Shown here: positions 31,334 to 36,860 of the stretch, piece after piece
Layout: each line of letters opens with the position of its first letter
Position numbering within the stretch: the first letter of the stretch is position 1
From: Clostridia bacterium
GTDB taxonomy: Bacteria > Bacillota > Clostridia > Oscillospirales > CAG-272
DNA: 36,860 bases
Reading direction: 5' to 3'
Assembly: GCA_017397175.1 (NCBI GenBank)
Contig: JAFQKA010000036.1
Coordinates: 1 to 36,860, forward strand
Position numbers and translations under genes: made by a program
The notes under the pieces: generated by a model
The model's database searches: none
Seen by the model: only the letters and a program-made list of their open reading frames with translations
Told to the model about the DNA's origin: nothing

Positions 31334-34300
31334 ATGAGAACTTTTTCAAAAAAGGCGTTATCTGTTTTTCTCAGCCTTGTGTTCGTTGTGGGATGCATAA
31401 TTCCCGTGGCGGCGGCAGGAAAGAAATTCGCTGACGTTAAGGAAAGCCAGTGGTTCTACAGTTATATAGACTACATGGCTGAAAAGAATGTTATTAAAGG
31501 TCACGACACCGGACTTTTTGCGCCTAACGATAAGGTGAAGCGCAACGAATTTATCACAATGATAAATAATCTTTTCGGACTTACGGAAAAGGCGGACGTT
31601 TCCTTTACGGACGTTGACAAGGGAAGCTGGTATGAGCCTTATTATCAGGCGGCATACAAGCAGGGGTACCTTCAGCGCGCCTTTGGAGACATCGTTTTCC
31701 AGACCCCCAAAAAAGAGCTGACCCGTGAAGAGGCAGTTGCACTCCTCATGGCATATCTTGATCCCGATATTGACGTTTCGGGACAAACGCTTGATTTTTC
31801 CGACGCGGCAGAAATCACTCCTATGTACAGAAATTTCATTGCTCAGTCGGTATATCAGGGCATAGTTATAGGCTATGATGACGGAACCTTCAAGCCCAAG
31901 GCTACTCTTTCCCGTGCAGAGGCTGCTACTATCCTTTGCAAGGCTGCGGGAACTATCGTTACAAGCGGAACGGTTACGTCTCCCGAGACAGCGGTGAGCG
32001 GAAATGCCGTTATCAATGATGACGGAACTACTCTTGGCTTTAACGTTGACGGTGATCTTATTATCACGGAAGAGGTCAATGGAAACGTTACAGTTAGAAA
32101 TTCCATTGTAAACGGAACAGTGTATATCCGCGCCAAGAAGGACGCGAAGATCATTTTTGATGGCTGTAAGTTGGCCGACGTTGTGATCGAGGGCGATGCT
32201 TCGATCCTGCTGTCTTCCGGCACTATTGTTGACAATCTGAAGCTTGAGGGCAGCAGCTACGTTATTATGGAGGGTGCGGCTATTACCAACTTTACGGTTG
32301 GCGCTACCGCAAAGAACTGCATAGTCCTTGCCAACAGCGGAGCAAACTCGGTTAAGAACTATGCCATCTATGCATCCGGCTTCAACAGTGCCGTGCTTCA
32401 CACGGGAACTATCGTGTTCGGCGAGGGTATCAAGGCTACTATCGCAAACAACGTATACGGTGCGGCAGGCTTTAAGGCTGATTCTCTCCGTACAAGCTGG
32501 GAGGGTGGTCAGGAATATATAAGATACACCGCTGAAAATGACGGTTTCGTGGATTATTTCTATTCCAAGACTCAGATCGTGTCTTCTGTCTTTGCCGACA
32601 GATTTAAGGATGCGGGAGCAAGCGTTAAATCCACCAGAGCCGTATCGGTTGGTTCTACTATATATGAGCCTACTATCCAGACGGCTATTGACTACAGATA
32701 TATCGTTATCGGCTTCCGTGCAAAAGACGGCAAGTACGTAGATTTCAAGTGCATCGATCGTGTTGTCGAGCTTTACGGTATCAACGGTGACGTAAAGGCT
32801 GCACATTCGGGAAGCGGTAAATTCACTGTTTCCTTTACGGTTGGTATCAACGACAACGCTCATAAGGGCTGGAAAGCTTACTATACCTTTACCGACAAAA
32901 AGGATTTCGGTGTGACCGATATCGGACAGCTTGTTCAGTACAGCGAAATTTCAAGCGGCAAGGTCTTCAGTGAGGCAGATGCCAACGGCAAGAAGTATAT
33001 TGCGGTATTCATTGTTGAAAACGGCATAACTCATGCTCCCAAGGTGGCAGAGGTTCCCGTTTCTTATAACGGCTTTATTGCTGTTCCCACTATCATAATC
33101 AACGGCGGCAGCAAGAAGGACGTTCTTTCTTACTCCCTGGCCGGATATACGTATACCGAGGTCAAGTATTTCTATGCCGACGAGGTCAAGGACAGCTACG
33201 TTCAGAATGAGCAGAGATTTGACGCCGAGTACCGTGCGATGGCAGATAAGTACAAGGGCACCCTGAGACTCTACGGCAAGGGTACCGCAGAGCTTAAGGC
33301 GGCAAACTCCATCGACGGCAGAAAGTACGTAATCATCTGTGTTGCAGGAAACAAGCCCTTCTATATTACAAGAATGTACGCCGGCACAGGATTTGCAAAC
33401 GATATAGCTCCCCAGGCGTTCAAGATCGGAAACGAGCGTGCTCTTTCCTTTACACCCTCTATCGCTTGCACACTCAAGTATGCTTACGTTGATTCGGACA
33501 AGGCTCTTACCACAAAGCAGTTTAATGACATTTATGCCAATGCTAAGGTGAACGGAAGTGTTACCGGATGCGAAAAGGACGGCGCGAGATTCGTGAAGCT
33601 CAGCACGAAAACGGGTTACCAGGATTATGCTTACGTTGCGGTCATGCTTACTGATGCGGACGGAGTTGACTACCAGCCTATCTGCATAAAGTTTACGGAT
33701 CCCGGAACGGGCGTTAAGTCTGCTGCTTTCTCTGCAGACCTTATCGCAAAATCTCTCAAATTTACTGCAACTCATGATTTTGACGGCGTAACAAGTAACT
33801 ACTACTACGAGGCATTCTACATCAATTCCGGAAATATAAACATGACGGCAATCATTGACAGTATGAAATCCCGTACAGACAACGTTCAGGCAAATACGCT
33901 GTTTGAAACGGCTATGGCTATGAGCGAAGGATTTGAAATTGATTCCGACGGCAAGTTCAGCCGCACCGTTCTTCCGGGGGATGCTGAAAAGCAGATCGCT
34001 TTGAGACTTGTTATCACAGGAACGACAACTTATACTCTCAAGCCTTTTGTTATAAATATTTCCAAGTATGACTACGGCTTCAACAAGAACACTGTCAAGT
34101 TCGCGGAAAAGGACGGAAGAGAAACCATCTCTCTCGACCTGGAGCAGGCGGGTACTATCAAGTGCTATTACACAGACAGCAAGCCTGTTGATGCGGCATC
34201 TTTTGAAAAGGGATATTCTGCCGCTATCTATTCCTACAAAGCGACAGTTGATGCAGCAGGAAGCGTAAAGATGGGCGATGGCTTCATTTATGAGCTTTCC

Positions 34301-34720
34301 AAGTACAAGTACGTTGCGTTCATGTTTGAGGACAAGGACGGAAAGCGTACACCCCAGATCATTGAAAGACCTGCCGAGCACATTACCAGCGTTATCAGTG
34401 TAAGAGTAAATCCTCTTGATTACGGCGCGTTTGATATTTACTATAAGCTGATGGACGTTTATACAGACGCTAACGTTACTCCTCTGTGCTGCTATATGGC
34501 TAAAAAGGATAAGCAGGACAATGTAAATCTGTCCAGCTTTACAAACTTCAAGGCTGTAATTGAGACCACGACCAAAGGCGAATATCTCATCCACTTTGAC
34601 GTCAATAGTGCAAAGGATGCGAACTTTGTTTATATTGTAATCGGTGTAAAGATCGGAAATGATACATACAAGTTCTTCCCCTATGAGGTTGACGTAAAAG
34701 AGCTTATAAAGCAGGCTTAA
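31334..34720 (+). CDS. Large S-layer-homology protein with beta-helix region and seven degenerate C-terminal repeats
   Basis: A 1128-residue exported protein. A signal peptide (about 1-29, ending VPVAAAG-like) is followed by three SLH domains (about 30-205; FADVKESQWFYSYIDYMAEKNVI, then FTDVDKGSWYEPYYQAAYKQGYL, then FSDAAEITPMYRNFIAQSVYQGIV), which bind pyruvylated wall polymer. Residues about 225-370 are short Val/Ile/Gly-rich turns like a bactofilin-type beta-helix. From about residue 396 to the end I count seven repeats of 90-115 residues, each with a Tyr-rich (K)YxY strand early and an RKYV/YKYVAxxxxxxDG strand late. No enzyme motif is seen. GGAGGAGTTAAAA before the ATG at 31334 sets the start. 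It is probably a major or accessory surface protein, divergent from the cps module. Confidence 0.92.
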   Translation: MRTFSKKALSVFLSLVFVVGCIIPVAAAGKKFADVKESQWFYSYIDYMAEKNVIKGHDTGLFAPNDKVKRNEFITMINNLFGLTEKADVSFTDVDKGSWYEPYYQAAYKQGYLQRAFGDIVFQTPKKELTREEAVALLMAYLDPDIDVSGQTLDFSDAAEITPMYRNFIAQSVYQGIVIGYDDGTFKPKATLSRAEAATILCKAAGTIVTSGTVTSPETAVSGNAVINDDGTTLGFNVDGDLIITEEVNGNVTVRNSIVNGTVYIRAKKDAKIIFDGCKLADVVIEGDASILLSSGTIVDNLKLEGSSYVIMEGAAITNFTVGATAKNCIVLANSGANSVKNYAIYASGFNSAVLHTGTIVFGEGIKATIANNVYGAAGFKADSLRTSWEGGQEYIRYTAENDGFVDYFYSKTQIVSSVFADRFKDAGASVKSTRAVSVGSTIYEPTIQTAIDYRYIVIGFRAKDGKYVDFKCIDRVVELYGINGDVKAAHSGSGKFTVSFTVGINDNAHKGWKAYYTFTDKKDFGVTDIGQLVQYSEISSGKVFSEADANGKKYIAVFIVENGITHAPKVAEVPVSYNGFIAVPTIIINGGSKKDVLSYSLAGYTYTEVKYFYADEVKDSYVQNEQRFDAEYRAMADKYKGTLRLYGKGTAELKAANSIDGRKYVIICVAGNKPFYITRMYAGTGFANDIAPQAFKIGNERALSFTPSIACTLKYAYVDSDKALTTKQFNDIYANAKVNGSVTGCEKDGARFVKLSTKTGYQDYAYVAVMLTDADGVDYQPICIKFTDPGTGVKSAAFSADLIAKSLKFTATHDFDGVTSNYYYEAFYINSGNINMTAIIDSMKSRTDNVQANTLFETAMAMSEGFEIDSDGKFSRTVLPGDAEKQIALRLVITGTTTYTLKPFVINISKYDYGFNKNTVKFAEKDGRETISLDLEQAGTIKCYYTDSKPVDAASFEKGYSAAIYSYKATVDAAGSVKMGDGFIYELSKYKYVAFMFEDKDGKRTPQIIERPAEHITSVISVRVNPLDYGAFDIYYKLMDVYTDANVTPLCCYMAKKDKQDNVNLSSFTNFKAVIETTTKGEYLIHFDVNSAKDANFVYIVIGVKIGNDTYKFFPYEVDVKELIKQA

Positions 34721-34728
34721 ATAATCAT

Positions 34729-34756
34729 GGCCACCGCGAAAGCGGTGGCCGTTTTT
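34729..34756 (+). terminator. Terminator of the SLH-protein gene
   Basis: GGCCACCGC/GGGTGGCC-type 9-bp stem (34729-34737 with 34742-34750), GAAA tetraloop, then GTTTTTT. Confidence 0.92.
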
Positions 34757-34766
34757 TGAAAAGAAA

Positions 34767-34807
34767 TCCCGATAGTGTACCTTTTTGCGGCAGGTACTCT
34801 ATCGGGA
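34767..34807 (-). terminator. Terminator of the serine dehydratase gene
   Basis: TCCCGATAGTGTACCT pairs with AGGTACTCTATCGGGA (one mismatch), and T-rich sequence follows on the minus strand. Confidence 0.8.
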
Positions 34808-34812
34808 TAATT

Positions 34813-36024
34813 TTATTGGGGCTTATACAGCTTTGCAAGTCCGCCTTCGCTTGTTTCGCGGTATATGTGGGACAGGTCAAGTCCCGTCTGGTACATGGTT
34901 TCGACCACTAGGTCAAAGGAAATCTTTCGGCTGCCCGAAAGAAAGTTTGCTAAGCTGAGTGCGTTGATAGCACGCATTGCTGCCACCGCGTTTCGCTCAA
35001 TGCAGGGGATCTGTACAAGGCCGCAAACCGGGTCGCAGGTAAGCCCCAGATGGTGCTCCAGAGAAATTTCCGCTGCGTATTCTATCTGGTCTATTCCCAT
35101 GCCGAAAAGCTCGGCTAAAGCTGCCGCCGCCATAGAGCAGGCGGTGCCTACCTCTGCCTGACAGCCGCATTCCGCGCCGCTGATAGAGGCGTTCGTTGCC
35201 ACGATCTGTCCCACAAGTCCCGCAACGGCCAAAGCGCGGCAGATGTCCTGGTCTGTAAAGCCGTTCTTCTCCTCCATATATTTGAGGACCGCAGGAAGAA
35301 CTCCGCAGGAGCCGCAGGTGGGCGCTGTGACGATCCTGCCGCAGTCGGCGTTCTGCTCGCTGACCGCAAATGCGTAAGCGCAGACCAGTCGGTTTTCCCT
35401 TGTCTGTGGACTTTCGTCGATATGGCGCTGATTGAAAAGGTGCTGTGCTTTTCTGCTGACCTCAAGTCCTCCGGGAAGCGTTCCCGTGTGAATAAGACCC
35501 TCGCGAATCGCGTTTTCCATAGTTTCCCAGACACGGTGCAAAAAGGGAATAAAGCTCGCGTCCTCGTGCTCGAAAACGTAGTCCGAAAGGCGAATATTGC
35601 GGGATTTGCATATGTTCGCGATCTCGGTGAAGCTCTGCTCGGGATAAATGTCCTGGTCCGGTGCGCTTTCTTCTCCGGGTATTCTTATTTCACCGCCGCC
35701 GATGCTGAGAAAAGTTGCCTCCGCTGTCTTTTTGCCGCCCGAAAAACCTTCGAAACGGAGGGTATTGGGGTGTTCAAGCGGAATATTGTCGTCTGTATCA
35801 AACAGAACACGGCAGGGAAGCGGCGAGAGCGCGTCGATGACGGCGCGGTCGGTTCCGTGCCCCTTTCCCGTCTTTGCAAGGGAGCCGTACAAGGTCACGT
35901 TTACTGAATTCAATCCCGGATTCAGCTCAATGAATCTCTGCGCCGCAAAGGCAGGTCCCATTGTGTGGGAGCTTGAGGGGCCTGTGCCGATCTTGTATAT
36001 GTTTCTGACTGATTTCATTGCCAT
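34813..36024 (-). CDS. sdaA: L-serine ammonia-lyase (iron-sulfur L-serine dehydratase, single chain)
   Basis: A 403-residue [4Fe-4S] enzyme that converts L-serine to pyruvate and ammonia. The N-terminal beta domain (GTGPSSSHTMGPAFAAQRFI) and alpha domain are fused in one chain. Cluster-binding Cys are visible in APTCGSCGVLPA, ECGCQAEVG and CDPVCGLVQIPC. Length is a little shorter than the Escherichia coli form (about 450) but all domains are there. The cluster is oxygen-sensitive, fitting an anaerobe. An upstream in-frame Met exists; the Met at 36024 with AGGGGGAA eight bases before is chosen. It has its own promoter. Confidence 0.95.
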   Translation of the reverse strand: MAMKSVRNIYKIGTGPSSSHTMGPAFAAQRFIELNPGLNSVNVTLYGSLAKTGKGHGTDRAVIDALSPLPCRVLFDTDDNIPLEHPNTLRFEGFSGGKKTAEATFLSIGGGEIRIPGEESAPDQDIYPEQSFTEIANICKSRNIRLSDYVFEHEDASFIPFLHRVWETMENAIREGLIHTGTLPGGLEVSRKAQHLFNQRHIDESPQTRENRLVCAYAFAVSEQNADCGRIVTAPTCGSCGVLPAVLKYMEEKNGFTDQDICRALAVAGLVGQIVATNASISGAECGCQAEVGTACSMAAAALAELFGMGIDQIEYAAEISLEHHLGLTCDPVCGLVQIPCIERNAVAAMRAINALSLANFLSGSRKISFDLVVETMYQTGLDLSHIYRETSEGGLAKLYKPQ

Positions 36025-36061
36025 AGTGTAGATTCCCCCTATTTTCGGAGTTGCTGTATTG

Positions 36062-36090
36062 AGTATACCACAAAACAATCAATATTTCAA
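36062..36090 (-). promoter_or_regulatory. Promoter of sdaA
   Basis: On the minus strand TTGAAA (36090-36085), 17-bp spacer, TATACT (36067-36062), 37 bp before the start codon. Confidence 0.8.
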
Positions 36091-36133
36091 CCGTTGAACG
36101 GAGTTTTTGAACAAAAATCGAGAATCGTACCAC

Positions 36134-36157
36134 AAAAAAATCTCGGCTGAGCCGAGA
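36134..36157 (-). terminator. Terminator of the candidate minus-strand RNA
   Basis: On the minus strand TCTCGGC-TCA-GCCGAGA is followed by seven T's: a compact, strong rho-independent terminator that lies before the sdaA promoter and so belongs to something upstream. Confidence 0.85.
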
Positions 36158-36398
36158 ATATACATATAAAATTGAAATGACCCTTGATCGCTCGGTTTCC
36201 TTTGCAATCAAGGGTCATTTCTGTTCACTCTTAGTATCTAACATCTTTTGTAATCCTCTCTTTCTATTGAATCCGCTGAGTTCGTCCCCTGCATGATATC
36301 CGTCAACCCTTCATTTTGTTAAACCTTTTGTCTCAAATCTTTTTGATTCCTCTTTGTTTGCTGACGCCTTCCTACCACCGGGGTTTTTCCTCCTTTGC
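36134..36398 (-). ncRNA. Candidate small RNA or micro-ORF transcript, unassigned
   Basis: A transcript of about 265 nt is predicted between the promoter at 36433-36405 and the terminator above. It is purine-rich and weakly structured, except for a perfect 14-bp hairpin near the 3' end (36175-36188 with 36207-36220, 18-nt loop). It has AAAGGAGG near the 5' end, followed after about 10 nt by a 19-codon GTG-initiated frame (basic, ending RQKV); a 9-codon ATG frame with a GAGAGG site occurs later. It matches no RNA family that I recognise. Either a regulatory RNA or a leader/micro-protein message is possible. Confidence 0.5.
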
Positions 36399-36404
36399 AC
36401 TTAT

Positions 36405-36433
36405 AGTATAGCATATGTTTTTCAAGATTTCAA
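36405..36433 (-). promoter_or_regulatory. Promoter of the candidate minus-strand RNA
   Basis: On the minus strand TTGAAA (36433-36428), 17-bp spacer, TATACT (36410-36405). Confidence 0.75.
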
Positions 36434-36507
36434 TAGGCAAACTGTAAAAACTTAACAAAAAAATTTTGTTTATTAAGTAGAATTTGTGCAAAAATTATAC
36501 ATTTGTA

Positions 36508-36536
36508 TTGACAAAAGGGAAAGAATGTGATAAACT
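36508..36536 (+). promoter_or_regulatory. Orphan promoter facing the hairpin array
   Basis: Perfect TTGACA (36508-36513), 17-bp spacer, TAAACT (36531-36536). Confidence 0.7.
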
Positions 36537-36542
36537 AATTTT

Positions 36543-36630
36543 GTTGGGCGTTCCATACGGGAAGGCTCAAGATGGTGTCATACGAAATAAATAAAGCAGG
36601 GCGAAAGCCCTGCTTTATTTATTTGTCTAT
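36543..36630 (+). ncRNA. Candidate short RNA ending in a strong hairpin
   Basis: Downstream of the orphan promoter, an AAATAAATAAAGCAGGGC/GCCCTGCTTTATTTATTT stem of 18 bp with a GAAA loop lies at 36584-36623. A transcript ending there would be about 85 nt. Alternatively, a 43-codon frame (36572-36703, with GGAAGG before its ATG) reads through this hairpin and stops in the loop of the first mini-hairpin of the array. I cannot choose between the two. Confidence 0.45.
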
Positions 36631-36689
36631 AGGCTACAAAAAAGATATTTTCGCCGTATTTGCGTACAACTTTGAACTCTCACATAAAA

Positions 36690-36860
36690 TGATATATCGC
36701 TGACGCGATATGATATACGGCGTTTGCCGTATGATATACTTGCTACGCAAGTATGATATAATATCCGTTCCTTCATATGCCGCAGGCATATATCATCGCA
36801 CGAAGTACGATATCATATCGAAGATATATCACCCGTTCCGCAAGGAACGGATATCATTGA
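36690..36860. repeat. Array of mini-hairpins separated by TGATA / TATCA, running off the window end
   Basis: Seven short palindromes in 171 bp. Left half, each preceded by TGATA (at 36690, 36711, 36732; a fourth TGATA at 36754): TATCGC-TGAC-GCGATA, TACGGC-GTTT-GCCGTA, TACTTGC-TAC-GCAAGTA. Right half, each followed by TATCA (at 36791, 36811, 36827, 36852): ATATGCC-GCA-GGCATAT, TCGCAC-GAA-GTACGA (one mismatch), TATC-GAA-GATA, CCGTTCC-GCAA-GGAACGG. Stems differ in sequence but keep loops of 3-4 bases. The separator flips to its complement half way. ATATCCGTTCC (36761-36771) can also pair with GGAACGGATAT near the end, enclosing the right half. Confidence 0.9.

Noticed and set aside
31358..32863. 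501-codon minus-strand open frame within the SLH gene (and a second, 32951-34594)
   Set aside because: Both are complementary shadows of a protein with clear signal peptide and SLH domains; their translations are Ser/Val/Cys-rich with no family resemblance.
36157..36570. Known housekeeping RNAs (6S, tmRNA, RNase P, SRP) as identity of the minus-strand transcript
   Set aside because: I see no CCA-ended tRNA-like domain, no RNase P or SRP core motifs and no long double-stranded form with a central bubble, so it is left unassigned.
36690..36860. CRISPR array
   Set aside because: There is no constant repeat of 23 bases or more; the conserved parts are 5-base separators while the palindromes differ, and no cas gene is nearby.

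Overview
The window looks like chromosomal DNA from an anaerobic, Gram-positive member of the Clostridia, possibly an Oscillospirales/Ruminococcaceae-type gut bacterium. This rests on four things: an oxygen-sensitive class III ribonucleotide reductase and an iron-sulfur serine dehydratase, an S-layer-homology protein, a YpeB-like germination protein, and Firmicutes-style regulation (lysine riboswitch, L19 leader, GlpP antiterminator, TTGACA/TATAAT promoters with 17-bp spacers). The organism is inferred from gene content, not identified. No phage, integrase, transposase or CRISPR array is visible. || Layout. 1-2447: 3' part of nrdD with a fused redoxin domain, then a thioredoxin-reductase-like flavoprotein. 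2448-2984: non-coding repeats, including a 67-bp tandem repeat. 2985-4894: polysaccharide flippase and rplS with its leader. 5070-9058 (mostly minus): AEC transporter, tRNA-Thr, DUF3048 lipoprotein, a small unknown protein and tmcAL. 9152-10357: ackA. 10382-13228 (minus): two-component system, zinc-ribbon membrane protein and pgsA. 13392-15449: EamA transporter and a THUMP methyltransferase. 15476-17716: AraC regulator divergent from a GH28-like enzyme. 17779-22094: lysine operon (riboswitch-dapA-dapB-ddh-lysA). 22095-22464: a second repeat island. 22465-26065 (minus): glycerol-3-phosphate oxidoreductase module with glpP. 26304-28532: ROK-like regulator and YpeB-like protein. 28567-31043 (minus): CpsB/CpsC/CpsD phosphatase-chain length-kinase module, divergent from a large SLH protein (31334-34720). 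34813-36024 (minus): L-serine dehydratase. 36025-36860: gene-poor DNA with two candidate small transcripts and an array of mini-hairpins that runs off the end. || How the genes work together. The lysine operon encodes the one-step diaminopimelate dehydrogenase route and appears to be controlled as a unit by a lysine-sensing transcription terminator. The minus-strand glp cluster couples two flavoproteins and a cysteine-rich DUF1667 protein to a GlpP antiterminator, and its promoter-proximal leader could be the GlpP target. NrdD, its fused redoxin and the adjacent flavoprotein could form one electron-delivery chain for DNA precursor synthesis. The BY-kinase module and SLH protein share a divergent intergenic region and both concern the cell surface. 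|| The parts least explained by known families are the hairpin array at 36690-36860, the roughly 265-nt candidate RNA on the minus strand at 36134-36398, and the composite repeats at 2.5 kb and 22.1 kb.
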